Source: Variovorax ginsengisoli (lineage in GTDB: Bacteria > Pseudomonadota > Gammaproteobacteria > Burkholderiales > Burkholderiaceae_C). From it: a stretch of 64,000 nt of DNA. Shown piece after piece: positions 8,994-17,162 of the stretch. The DNA lies in contig NZ_JAUJZH010000039.1 of the NCBI RefSeq assembly GCF_030486595.1, positions 1 through 64,000 on the forward strand, written 5' to 3'. Position numbers and translations under genes: made by a program. The notes below the pieces were generated by a model. It saw only the letters and a list, made by a program, of their open reading frames with translations, was not told the origin of the DNA and did no database searches. The stretch's first letter is position 1; each line of letters opens with the position of its first letter.

Positions 8994-10123
8994 GCAACCC
9001 CCTTCTCTCGGTCGAGCACGTCTCGAAGACCTACGTGTCGGGCGGCGGCCTCTTCGGCCAGGCGAAATCGGCGCGCGTGGTTTCGGACATCAGCTTCTCG
9101 CTGAATCGCGGCGACGTGTTCGCGCTGGTGGGCGAAAGCGGTTCGGGCAAGACCACGATCGGGCGCATGCTGCTTCGGCTGATCGAGCCGGATGCCGGGC
9201 GGATCCATTTCGACGGCATCGATGTCCGCGCACTCGATGCCGGGGCGCTGCGGCGTCTGCGGCGCCGGGTCCAGATCATCTTCCAGGACCCGTTCGGCTC
9301 GCTCGATCCGCGCGTGCGCATCGGGGCCGCCATCGCGGAGCCGATCCTGTTGCACCGGCTGCGGCCGCGCGCACAAGTGGCGGACCGCGTCGCGGAACTG
9401 CTGACGCTGGTCGGGCTCGATGGTCGCCATGCGGCGCGTTATCCGCACGAGTTCTCCGGCGGGCAGCGCCAGCGCATCGCGATCGCGCGTGCCCTGGCGG
9501 TGGAGCCCGAGCTGATCGTCTGCGACGAGCCCGTCTCGGCACTGGACCTTTCGATCCAGGCGCAGGTGGTCAACCTGCTGGGCGAGCTGCGTGCCAGGCT
9601 GGGCGTCTCGTACGTGTTCATCTCGCATGACATGGCCGTGGTGCGGCATCTCGCAACGCACATCGGCGTGCTGTATGCCGGCCGGCTGGTCGAGACCGGA
9701 CCTTCGGAGACGGTCTTCACCGATCCGCGGCATCCCTACACGCGCATGCTGCTCGCGGCAACGCCCAGCCCGGTTCCGGACGTCGTGCGCCAGCGCGAGG
9801 CAATAGCCGGCGAACCACCCAGTCCGTTCTCGACCTGGTCGCAGTGCCGCTTCGCCTCGCGCTGTGCGCATCGCATGGAGCCCTGCATGGCCGGCGAGCC
9901 GGTGCTGGCGCAGGCCGCACCCGCGCCCCGCCTGTCGGCCTGCCTGCGTGCCGCCGAGTTGCCGACTTTCGCCGCCGTCGACGACGGCGAGGAGCGCATG
10001 ACTGCGGCCTACCGAACCCGCCTGGGCCTGCTTCGCCATGCCCGTGCGGCGGCCGACGCCGAAGCCTGTTCCTCGCAACGGCAGGCGGCGGCTTCCGCCG
10101 TTTCCGCTCTTTCCCCCCACTGA
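8990..10123 (+). CDS. peptide-type ABC transporter ATP-binding protein (DppF-like)
   Basis: This is the second ATPase of the importer, with 377 residues. Walker A is GESGSGKTT, the signature is FSGGQRQRIAIA, Walker B is LIVCDEPVSALD, and the H-loop is ISHDMAV. The C-terminal domain again has the Cys-containing oligopeptide-transporter tail (CRFASRCAHRMEPC). After it runs an Ala- and Arg-rich extension of about 50 residues that the family does not need. This could be a genuine tail or a sign that the stop was lost and regained. The BtpA-type gene starts 17 bp further on. Confidence 0.9.
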   Translation: MSNPLLSVEHVSKTYVSGGGLFGQAKSARVVSDISFSLNRGDVFALVGESGSGKTTIGRMLLRLIEPDAGRIHFDGIDVRALDAGALRRLRRRVQIIFQDPFGSLDPRVRIGAAIAEPILLHRLRPRAQVADRVAELLTLVGLDGRHAARYPHEFSGGQRQRIAIARALAVEPELIVCDEPVSALDLSIQAQVVNLLGELRARLGVSYVFISHDMAVVRHLATHIGVLYAGRLVETGPSETVFTDPRHPYTRMLLAATPSPVPDVVRQREAIAGEPPSPFSTWSQCRFASRCAHRMEPCMAGEPVLAQAAPAPRLSACLRAAELPTFAAVDDGEERMTAAYRTRLGLLRHARAAADAEACSSQRQAAASAVSALSPH

Positions 10124-10140
10124 CCTCCGGAGTCTCCATC

Positions 10141-10989
10141 TTGTCTGTCAACACCTCCATCTACCGCGCCAAGGACGATGCCATCGCGCGGATCTTCGGG
10201 CGCGGCAAGGCCGTGATCGGCGTCATCCATTCGCTGCCGCTGCCTGGCTCGCCGCACTACGACGGCGAGCCGGTGCAGCGGATCTACGACTTCGCGCGGG
10301 CCGAGGCCGAGCGCTACCGCGAGGGCGGGGTCGATGGGCTGATCGTCGAGAACCACGGCGACATTCCCTTCGCCAAGCCCGACGAGCTCGGACCCGAGAC
10401 CGCCGCCTGCATGGCCACCATGGCCGACATCGTGCGACGTGAGTGCGGCCTGCCGATCGGCATCAACGTGCTCGCCAACGGCGCCGTGCAGGGCATCGCC
10501 GTTGCCAAGGCGTCGGGCGCGGCCTTCGTCCGCGTCAACCAATGGGCCAACGCCTATGTCGCGAACGAGGGTTTCATGGAAGGCAAGTCGGGCGAGGCCA
10601 GCCGCTACCGCAGCTGGCTGCGCGCCAAGGATGTCGCGATCTTCACGGACGTGCACGTCAAGCACGGCGCGCACGCCATCGTGGCCGACCGCACCCTGGA
10701 GGAGCTGACCCGCGACTGCGAGTTCTTCGACGCCGATGCCGTCATCGTCACCGGCCAGCGTACCGGCGACAGCGCCCGGCTCGACGAACTGGCGACCGTC
10801 CGCGGCGCCACGGCCCTGCCCGTCATGGTGGGCAGCGGCGTGAACGCGGACAACGTCGCGGCGATTTTCGGCCACGCCGACGCGGTCATCGTCGCCAGCG
10901 CCTTGAAGCACGAGGGCGGCTGGTGGAACGCCGTCGATCCCCAGCGGCTGGCTTCGTTCATGTCGGTCGTGCGCGAGGCCCGGGGATGA
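10141..10989 (+). CDS. BtpA/SgcQ family protein
   Basis: This is a 282-residue TIM-barrel-like protein of the BtpA/SgcQ family. It begins with the family motif VIGVIHSLPLPGSPHY and continues with GVDGLIVENHGDIPF and GINVLANGA. Later blocks are VRVNQWANAYV, VKHGAHAI and VMVGSGVNADNVAAI, which are typical of phosphate-binding barrels. The biochemical function of the family is unsettled; SgcQ is encoded in a sugar-catabolism operon of E. coli. A TTG start at 10141 is preferred because a CCGGAG box lies about 10 bp upstream and the protein then begins at the family's usual point. A longer reading from 9844 would overlap the ATPase gene. It overlaps the kinase start by 4 bp. Confidence 0.82.
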   Translation: MSVNTSIYRAKDDAIARIFGRGKAVIGVIHSLPLPGSPHYDGEPVQRIYDFARAEAERYREGGVDGLIVENHGDIPFAKPDELGPETAACMATMADIVRRECGLPIGINVLANGAVQGIAVAKASGAAFVRVNQWANAYVANEGFMEGKSGEASRYRSWLRAKDVAIFTDVHVKHGAHAIVADRTLEELTRDCEFFDADAVIVTGQRTGDSARLDELATVRGATALPVMVGSGVNADNVAAIFGHADAVIVASALKHEGGWWNAVDPQRLASFMSVVREARG

Positions 10990-11909
10990 GCCGCGTCTTC
11001 GTGCTGGGCAACGCGACCGTCGACCAGGTCCATTGCGTCGAGCGCCTGCCAGCGCCTGGCGAGACCGTCCTGGCGTCCAGCATCGCGCGCTGTGCCGGCG
11101 GCAAGGGCCTGAACCAGGCCGTGGCGGCGGCCCGCACCGGGGCCCGCGTGACGCTGGCGGCGCCCGTGGGGCGCGATCCGGACGCGGCCCTGCTCGCCCA
11201 AAGCCTGGCCGGCGAGGCGGAGCTCGAGGCGCTGTGGCTGGCCGGCGACGCGCCCACCGACCTCTCGTCGATCTGGGTGGCCGAAGGCGGCGAGAACGTC
11301 ATCGTCAGCAGTGCGGGCTGTGCGCGTTCGATCACGCCGGAGCAGGCGATGCGCTTGTGCGACACGCTGGTGCCCGGCGACTTCCTGCTGCTGCAGGGCA
11401 ATCTCTCGGCGCAGGCGACGCATGCGGCAGCCGAAGCGGGCAGGGCGCGCGGCGCCTCGTGCGTCCTGAACACGGCGCCGATCGCGTGGGACATGCATGC
11501 GCTGCTGAGGCTCTGCGACATCGTCATCGCCAATGCCGGTGAGGCCGCGATCCTGACGGCGGGCGCGGCCGATGTCGGCAAGGCCTTGCGCGCGCGTGGC
11601 GCCGGGACGGGCATCGTCACCCTGGGTCCGCGGGGCGCGCTGATCTCCACTGAGGCGGGCCAGGCGACCATCGCCGCACCGCAGGTCGAAACCGTGGACA
11701 CCGCCGGTGCGGGAGATGTCTTCGCCGGCACGCTGGTCGGCCTGCTGTCGACGGGCCATCCGCTCGGCCTGGCCACGCAGACCGCCGTGGCCGCGGCATC
11801 GCTGTCCGTCACGCGGCGCAACACCATGCCTTCCTTTCCGACGCGCAGCGAGATCGCGTCGCTGCTCGAACGAGGCCGGCGCCCCATGCCAGGATCCGCG
11901 CATGCGTGA
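10986..11909 (+). CDS. PfkB-family carbohydrate kinase (ribokinase-like)
   Basis: This is a cytoplasmic ATP-dependent sugar or nucleoside kinase of 307 residues. The first PfkB signature includes CAGGKGLNQAVAAARTGA (about 36-53). The second signature DTAGAGDVFAGTL carries the catalytic base Asp at 244. In a deoC operon the simplest reading is a deoxyribokinase feeding deoxyribose-5-phosphate to the aldolase, but PfkB specificity cannot be read from the sequence. Its start overlaps the BtpA stop (ATGA) and its stop overlaps the gamma-glutamyltransferase start by 8 bp. The three genes are therefore probably translated together. Confidence 0.85.
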   Translation: MSRVFVLGNATVDQVHCVERLPAPGETVLASSIARCAGGKGLNQAVAAARTGARVTLAAPVGRDPDAALLAQSLAGEAELEALWLAGDAPTDLSSIWVAEGGENVIVSSAGCARSITPEQAMRLCDTLVPGDFLLLQGNLSAQATHAAAEAGRARGASCVLNTAPIAWDMHALLRLCDIVIANAGEAAILTAGAADVGKALRARGAGTGIVTLGPRGALISTEAGQATIAAPQVETVDTAGAGDVFAGTLVGLLSTGHPLGLATQTAVAAASLSVTRRNTMPSFPTRSEIASLLERGRRPMPGSAHA

Positions 11910-13494
11910 TCTCCACAGACCCGGACGTTCGGTCGCCATGGGCTCGCGCGGCGCGGCGGCGACCTCCCATCCGCTGTCGAGCGCGATCGCCATCGAAGTG
12001 ATGCGCGCGGGCGGAAACGCCGTCGATGCGGCGCTGACGGCCTGTTCGCTGCAATCGGTGCTGGAGCCCCACAACACCGGGCTCGGCGGGGACTGCTTCG
12101 CCCTGGTGTGGCGAGCCGACACGCAGTCGCTGCACGCGCTGAACGGTGCGGGCTACGCACCGCAGGGCTTGAGTGACTCGGGCCTGCTGGCCGAAGGCAT
12201 CGACCGCATCGGTACGGAGGACATCCATTCGGTCACGATCCCGGGCGCGCTCGATGCCTGGGGCCGCCTGCTGCGCGACCACGGCACCCGGTCCCTGGCC
12301 GAGATCCTAGAGCCGACGATCGACTATGCCGAACACGGCATCGTGCTCGCGGAGCGCGCGGCCGAAGATTGGCGTGCCGAAACCGCCAAGCTGCGGCACG
12401 ACGAGGGCGCATGCCGCCACCTGCTGACGCCGGCGGGCGAGCCCCCGCGCGCCGGCGATCTCGTGCGCTTCCCCGCGCTCGCCAGGACCTTGCGCACGAT
12501 TGCCTCCGAGGGCATCGACGCCTTCTATCGCGGCTCGCTCGCCAAGGCGATGGTGTCCTCGCTCCAACGACTCGGCGGCACGCACGCCGCGGCCGACTTC
12601 GCCGACTTCGCCAGCTTCTATGTCGAGCCGATCCAGACGCGCTATCGAGGCCTCGACATCGTCCAGATGCCCCCCAGCGGGCAAGGCTTGACGGCCCTGC
12701 TGATGCTCAACATCCTGGCGGGCTTCGATCATTCGGGCTTCGAGCCGGCCGGCGCAGATCGGTTTCACCTGCAGATCGAGGCGTGCCGGCTGGCCTACGG
12801 CGCGCGAGACGCCTATGTCGCCGACCCCGCATTCGCCGAGGTCCCGGTGCAGGAACTGCTGTCCGAGCGCTTCGCGGCGCGCTTGCGTGAGCGCATCGAT
12901 CCCCGGCGGGCCATGCCGGCGCAGATCGTGCTGCCCGGGATCGGCCAGTCCGACACGGTCTATCTGTCGGTCGTCGATGGCGAGGGCAACGTCTGTTCCC
13001 TGATCAGCTCGCTGTTCCATGCTTTCGGCTCGGGGAAGGTGTGCCCCCAGACCGGCGTGGCCTTCCAGAACCGCGGGGCGGGATTCCGGGTGCAACCCGG
13101 CCACGCCAACAGCGTTCGACCGCGCAAGCGGCCGCTTCACACCATCATTCCCGCCATTGCGATGCGTGACGGCCGCCCGGCGCTGTCCTTCGGCGTGATG
13201 GGCGGGCCCTACCAGGCGACCGGCGTCGTGCATACATTGCAGAACGTCGTAGATTTCCGCATGAACGTGCAGGAGGCCCTCGATGCTCCGCGAGGTTTCC
13301 GCTTCACGGGCGCATTCGAGGCCGAGCGAGGGATCTCCGACGCCGTCCTGGCCGATCTCCACGCCAGGGGCCATCCTGTGGAGCGCGTCCAGGTGCCGTG
13401 GGGCGGCGGACAGATGATCGCCATCGATCCAGACCGGCCGCTCGTATCGGCAGGGAGCGACCCGCGCAAGGATGGGGCTGCGTTGGCTTTCTGA
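11902..13494 (+). CDS. gamma-glutamyltransferase family protein, apparently without signal peptide
   Basis: This 530-residue N-terminal-nucleophile hydrolase would cleave or transfer gamma-glutamyl groups after self-processing. Family blocks are ATSHPLSSAIAIEVMRAGGN near the start, then SVLEPHNTGLGGDCF and VTIPGALDAW. The processing and nucleophile Thr is T352 in QSDTVYLSVVDGEGNVCSL. The protein starts MRDLHRPGRSVAMGSRGAAA, with no hydrophobic signal, unlike periplasmic Ggt of E. coli, so it probably acts in the cytoplasm on imported substrate. A gamma-glutamyl importer plus an intracellular transferase would make sense for this operon; the natural substrate is unknown. Confidence 0.87.
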   Translation: MRDLHRPGRSVAMGSRGAAATSHPLSSAIAIEVMRAGGNAVDAALTACSLQSVLEPHNTGLGGDCFALVWRADTQSLHALNGAGYAPQGLSDSGLLAEGIDRIGTEDIHSVTIPGALDAWGRLLRDHGTRSLAEILEPTIDYAEHGIVLAERAAEDWRAETAKLRHDEGACRHLLTPAGEPPRAGDLVRFPALARTLRTIASEGIDAFYRGSLAKAMVSSLQRLGGTHAAADFADFASFYVEPIQTRYRGLDIVQMPPSGQGLTALLMLNILAGFDHSGFEPAGADRFHLQIEACRLAYGARDAYVADPAFAEVPVQELLSERFAARLRERIDPRRAMPAQIVLPGIGQSDTVYLSVVDGEGNVCSLISSLFHAFGSGKVCPQTGVAFQNRGAGFRVQPGHANSVRPRKRPLHTIIPAIAMRDGRPALSFGVMGGPYQATGVVHTLQNVVDFRMNVQEALDAPRGFRFTGAFEAERGISDAVLADLHARGHPVERVQVPWGGGQMIAIDPDRPLVSAGSDPRKDGAALAF

Positions 13495-13528
13495 AAGCAT
13501 GCCCGCGGGCCGCCGCTGAAGGGCCTCC

Positions 13529-14398
13529 TCAGGCGTGCTCGGGGTCTGCGAGGCCGCGCAAGACGGCCTCGAGTTCTGTCGCACCCTTGTGCGATGCGCT
13601 GGGCCCGCCTTCGAATTCGATCCAGCCTTCGTTGAAGCCGTCCAGCATTCGAATGCGCGGCGAGGGGTTGGCCATGCCCTGCGAACGAAACAACGATTCC
13701 CACATCGACCGCGGCACTGGCTGGGCAAGGACATCGCGCGCCAGAACGCGGCCCAGCGTCGCGGCCAGCACCTGTGGCGTGACCCGAACCGGTCCTTCGA
13801 GTTCGACCACCCGGCGTCCCTCCCAATGGTCTTGCAGCATCTGCGCCGCGGTGGCGGCGACGTCTGCCGTCGCGACCATCGGAACCGGCTTGTCCAACGG
13901 CTGGAGGAAGCTCGACACGACACCGCGCGACCGGGCGTCGTCGATGTCCCACGCAGCGTTCTCCATGAACCACGCAGCGCGCAGAAAGGCGACCGGCATG
14001 GTCAGCGCGGCAAAGGCGCGCTCCATCATCTGCAGCTGCGTCAGCAGGTTTTCTTCCGTCGCCTGGGCGCCGATGGTCGACAGGGCCACCACGCGCCGGG
14101 GCCGGGCCTGCTGCAAGGCGGCCACCAGCGCCGCGACGTTGGCCCGCGTTTCGGCATAGCCGGCCGAGGGGTCGAACACCGGGGGCAACAGCACGAAGAC
14201 CGCTTCTGCACCATCGAAGGCGGTCGCCAGGGCACCCGCGTCATCCATGGATGCGAACGCTGTCTCGCAACCGAGCGAATGCCAGCTCGCAGCCTTGGCC
14301 TGATCCCGCAGGACAGCCCGTACCGGCACGCCGGCGACCAGCAGTTTCTTTGCGACCTGAGCACCCACCTTGCCAGTGACTCCCGTGACAACAAACAT
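13529..14398 (-). CDS. NmrA-like NAD(P)-binding reductase (atypical SDR)
   Basis: This 289-residue atypical short-chain dehydrogenase has a Rossmann start FVVTGVTGKVGAQVAKKLL with the TGxTGxxG nucleotide motif. It continues with AVFVLLPPVFDP and VVALSTIGA, as in NmrA/QorB-like quinone reductases. The start at 14398 is chosen over an upstream ATG because an AGGAGA box lies 7 bp before it. The gene is divergent from a LysR regulator, a common arrangement for this reductase family. It converges on the gamma-glutamyltransferase gene with 34 bp between stops. Substrate is unknown; quinones or other small electrophiles are typical for relatives. Confidence 0.85.
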   Translation of the reverse strand: MFVVTGVTGKVGAQVAKKLLVAGVPVRAVLRDQAKAASWHSLGCETAFASMDDAGALATAFDGAEAVFVLLPPVFDPSAGYAETRANVAALVAALQQARPRRVVALSTIGAQATEENLLTQLQMMERAFAALTMPVAFLRAAWFMENAAWDIDDARSRGVVSSFLQPLDKPVPMVATADVAATAAQMLQDHWEGRRVVELEGPVRVTPQVLAATLGRVLARDVLAQPVPRSMWESLFRSQGMANPSPRIRMLDGFNEGWIEFEGGPSASHKGATELEAVLRGLADPEHA

Positions 14399-14472
14399 GA
14401 TCTTTCTCCTGATGCGGCGCACCGTACGCCTTATTGAGAAGGATTTTGGGCGCGGTGCGGGCGAAAGGCGAT

Positions 14473-14498
14473 AGCATGAAACTCATTTGTTTCATGCT
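14473..14498. promoter_or_regulatory. perfect 10-bp inverted repeat, LysR operator candidate
   Basis: AGCATGAAAC (14473-14482) and GTTTCATGCT (14489-14498) form a perfect dyad around a 6-bp centre. It lies between the divergent NmrA-like and LysR genes, 12 bp before the LysR ATG at 14511. This fits an autoregulatory LysR site that also controls the reductase. Confidence 0.6.
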
Positions 14499-14510
14499 TG
14501 GAAGTCATCA

Positions 14511-15437
14511 ATGGCAGGTTTCAGTACACAACTTCTCGAAGGCATCGACGTCATGGCGGCGGTCGTCGACACCGCAAGCTTCGGACGCGCCGGAGAAGCG
14601 CTTGACATGTCCCAGTCCGGCGTCAGCCGCGCCGTTGCGCGGCTGGAGACGCGCTTGGGCATCCGCGTGTTCGAGCGCACCACCCGGTCGGTGCGGCTGA
14701 CCGACGAGGGACTGCGCTTCTACAAGCAGGTCATGCCGCTGGTCGGCGCGCTGGCGGAAGCCACCAGCGGCGCCGCAGGCGGCGGTGCGGCTGTGCGAGG
14801 CCGCCTTCGGGTCAACGTCGACCCTTTCTTCTCGCGTCTCATCCTGGGCCCTCGACTGGGCATCTTCCTGGACCGCCATCCGGACCTGGAAATGGAACTC
14901 CGCAGCCGGGACGACCTGGGCGACATGGTGGCCGACGGCTTCGACCTGGCCATTCGCTTCGGACATCCCCGGCCCTCGTCCCTGGTGGCGCGAAAGCTGC
15001 TCGACACCCGGGTGCTGACGGTGGCGTCGCCGGGCTACGTCCGGCGCCATGGCTGCCCGTCCGACCCGCGTGAACTCGAGGCCGGGCATCACCGGTGCAT
15101 CCTGTTCCGCGACTCGGCGACGGGTCGGCCCTTCCCCTGGGAGTTCCACCAGCGTCGCCGCAAGCTCACGGTCGCGGCGCGCGGTGCACTGACCGTCAAT
15201 GACGCGGGTACCCTCTACAGCACCTGCCTGGCCGGCCACGGCATCGCTCAGCTCTTCGAGTTGGGGGCCGAGTCCTTCATCGCCCGGAAGAAACTCGTGC
15301 CCCTGTTTCCGGACTGGCCGGATGAGCGCTTCCCGCTGTATGCCTACTATCCCACTCGCCATCACGTACCGGCCAAGACGCGGGCGCTGCTGGACTTCGT
15401 GGCAAGCCTCGTGGAGGAGGGCGGCGAGGTCGGATGA
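14511..15437 (+). CDS. LysR-family transcriptional regulator
   Basis: This 308-residue regulator has an N-terminal winged helix (about residues 5-65), with MSQSGVSRAVARLETRLGIR as the recognition region and FERTTRSVRLTDEG as the wing. The LysR effector-binding domain follows (about 90-300). ATG 14511 is chosen; an in-frame TTG at 14487 would place the operator inside the coding region. It is divergent from the NmrA-like reductase gene, which is its likely target. The LTDEGLRF and RGRLRVNVDPFFSRL junctions match the subgroup that controls oxidoreductases. Effector unknown. Confidence 0.9.
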   Translation: MAGFSTQLLEGIDVMAAVVDTASFGRAGEALDMSQSGVSRAVARLETRLGIRVFERTTRSVRLTDEGLRFYKQVMPLVGALAEATSGAAGGGAAVRGRLRVNVDPFFSRLILGPRLGIFLDRHPDLEMELRSRDDLGDMVADGFDLAIRFGHPRPSSLVARKLLDTRVLTVASPGYVRRHGCPSDPRELEAGHHRCILFRDSATGRPFPWEFHQRRRKLTVAARGALTVNDAGTLYSTCLAGHGIAQLFELGAESFIARKKLVPLFPDWPDERFPLYAYYPTRHHVPAKTRALLDFVASLVEEGGEVG

Positions 15438-15497
15438 CGCGAGGGCGCAAGCGGCCGGAGTTCGGCTGCTTGCCCTGTGCGCTGAGCGCCCCGAGGC

Positions 15498-16235
15498 TCA
15501 AGAGCGACGCGGAGAGGGCGGCTGCATCCGGGTCTGCTCGAACTTCTCCGGACCCGAGACGACCGCAGCAAGAAACAGATCGATCGAGAACTCGATCATG
15601 CGCTGCGGGTCGAGGTTGCTGTCGGTGCGGGGGATGCGCCCGCCCAGGAGGAGCGCCGCGACGCCGTGCTCCGTCGACCAGGCAGCATGCGAAAGGTAGT
15701 GGAGCTGCTCGCTGTCCCAGCCGCTCTCGAGCGCCAGCTCGAACACCGAGTCCGAGAAGTACGAGTACGAGATGTTGCTCGTTGCCTCGACATCGCCACG
15801 CACGAATTCCTGCAGCAGCCGGGGACCGGTCATCAGGTCGAACAGCCCCGCGTGCATTTGCGCGAAGCGCACGTAGCTCAGCATCATCTCGCGCGCCTTC
15901 GGCAGCGCGGGCAGGTGCCGCGCGGAGATCTCCATGCGCTGTTCGGCAAGCTCCTTGAAGCCGCTGATCGCGATTGCGGCGAGCAACTCCTCCTTGCCTT
16001 TGAAGTGGCGCGACGGCGCGGCCTCGGAAACGCCGAGCCGGCGTGCCAGCGCCCGCAGGCTCAGCTCGCTCGCACCGTTCTCCTCGAACATCCGGCGGCC
16101 TTCCTCCACCAGGGCGTTGCGCAATCCGCCCCGCTCGTAGGTCGGCTCGCGCAGCTGCGGCGGCAGCGCGCGCAGCTTCCTGGCAGCAGGCTGCGAGGCG
16201 CTACGAGTGGGTATCTGTGACGCCTTGCTGGTCAT
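15498..16235 (-). CDS. TetR/AcrR-family transcriptional regulator
   Basis: This 245-residue regulator has a 35-residue basic leader, then the TetR helix-turn-helix at about 38-85, with LRALARRLGVSEAAPSRHFK as the recognition helices and KGKEELLAAIA after it. The C-terminal ligand domain follows to about 235. The gene is divergent from the enoyl-CoA hydratase operon, and the 166-bp gap holds a tandem operator-like repeat. TetR proteins facing CoA-pathway genes often sense acyl-CoA esters. Here that is only suggested by context. Confidence 0.88.
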   Translation of the reverse strand: MTSKASQIPTRSASQPAARKLRALPPQLREPTYERGGLRNALVEEGRRMFEENGASELSLRALARRLGVSEAAPSRHFKGKEELLAAIAISGFKELAEQRMEISARHLPALPKAREMMLSYVRFAQMHAGLFDLMTGPRLLQEFVRGDVEATSNISYSYFSDSVFELALESGWDSEQLHYLSHAAWSTEHGVAALLLGGRIPRTDSNLDPQRMIEFSIDLFLAAVVSGPEKFEQTRMQPPSPRRS

Positions 16236-16307
16236 CGCTGTAGGGCTCCTTGCAACTCGGCTGATCTTACAAGCGCAGCGCGTGCGAATTCGACCGCACC
16301 GGTTCGG

Positions 16308-16344
16308 GTTAACACCGATAACAGACTAAGTTAACACCGTTATC
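16308..16344. promoter_or_regulatory. tandem operator candidate for the TetR-type regulator
   Basis: Two direct copies of a 15-bp box start at 16308 (GTTAACACCGATAAC) and 16330 (GTTAACACCGTTATC). They match at 13 of 15 positions and are spaced 22 bp, about two helical turns. The first box has GTTA/TAAC ends in dyad. They lie 58-94 bp before the enoyl-CoA hydratase ATG, in the AT-richest part of the gap, where the promoter should be. Confidence 0.55.
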
Positions 16345-16401
16345 ATTCTCCCATCGGTGCAAAACGGCCATCCCGGCGATGTCACCTCAAGGAGAAGATC
16401 G

Positions 16402-17160
16402 ATGAGCTCGATTTCGTATGAAAAAGACGGTGCCGTCGGCGTCGTCACCATGGCCAAGCCGCCGCACAACCTGATCGACAACGCCATGCTCCAGGAGCTT
16501 GCGTCCACCTACGCAAGAGCGGTCGAGGAGGGATGCCGCGCCATCCTGCTGCGAAGCTCGATGCGCCACTTCTGCGCCGGCGCCGACCTCAACGTGCTCG
16601 CCTCGGAGCGCTGGGACCAGAAGGCGCTTGCGAGACTCTGGGCGTCGCTCGAGGACGTGCCGGTCCCGACGGTCGCGGCCGTTCACGGCGCGGCCCTGGG
16701 CGGCGGCTTCGAGCTGGCCTTGATGTGCGACATGATCGTCGCCGCGGACACGGCCTCGTTCGGCATGGCAGAGTCCTCGCTCGGGCTGTTGCCGCTCCTC
16801 GGCGGCGTCCAGCGCGTCGTGCAGCGCGCAGGCCTGGCGCGCGGAAAGGAAATGGCCATGTTCGGCCGCCGCCACGACCCGCGGGTGCTCGAGCGCTGGG
16901 GCGTCGTCAACCTGGTTGCAGCAGAAGCCGAACTTGCCGGCGTCGCGATGTCGTGGGCCAGGCAACTGGCGGCCGGAGCGACGGTGGCGCTGCGCGGCAT
17001 CAAGACCGTCGCGAACCTGTCGGCCCGCGGCGGCATTTCGGCCGGCGATGCGCGCCAGGAAGAGGTCAACACGTCCATGTGGAACAGCGCGGATCAGGCG
17101 CGCGGCCTGGCCGCCTTCGTGGCCACCGGGCCGGGCTCCGCCGTCTTCGAAGGGAATTGA
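16402..17160 (+). CDS. enoyl-CoA hydratase/isomerase family protein
   Basis: This crotonase-fold enzyme of 252 residues is the first gene of the operon. The oxyanion-hole segments are FCAGADLNVL and GAALGGGFELALMCD. Both hydratase glutamates appear kept: one in FGMAESSLGLLP and one in RGKEMAMFGRR. ATG 16402 is preceded by AAGGAGA at 6-7 bp, so an in-frame ATG at 16357 is not needed. It is separated by 2 bp from a CoA-transferase gene, so the substrate is probably activated to a CoA ester by that protein and hydrated here. Nothing in the sequence fixes the acyl chain. Confidence 0.88.
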   Translation: MSSISYEKDGAVGVVTMAKPPHNLIDNAMLQELASTYARAVEEGCRAILLRSSMRHFCAGADLNVLASERWDQKALARLWASLEDVPVPTVAAVHGAALGGGFELALMCDMIVAADTASFGMAESSLGLLPLLGGVQRVVQRAGLARGKEMAMFGRRHDPRVLERWGVVNLVAAEAELAGVAMSWARQLAAGATVALRGIKTVANLSARGGISAGDARQEEVNTSMWNSADQARGLAAFVATGPGSAVFEGN

Positions 17161-17162
17161 GC

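Noticed and set aside
9844..10140. upstream in-frame start for the BtpA-family gene
   Set aside because: It would run through the end of the DppF-like ATPase gene in another frame; TTG 10141 with a CCGGAG box fits the family start.
13486..13498. GCTTT-CTG-AAAGC hairpin over the gamma-glutamyltransferase stop
   Set aside because: The stem is only 5 bp and there is no T-run; too weak to call a terminator.
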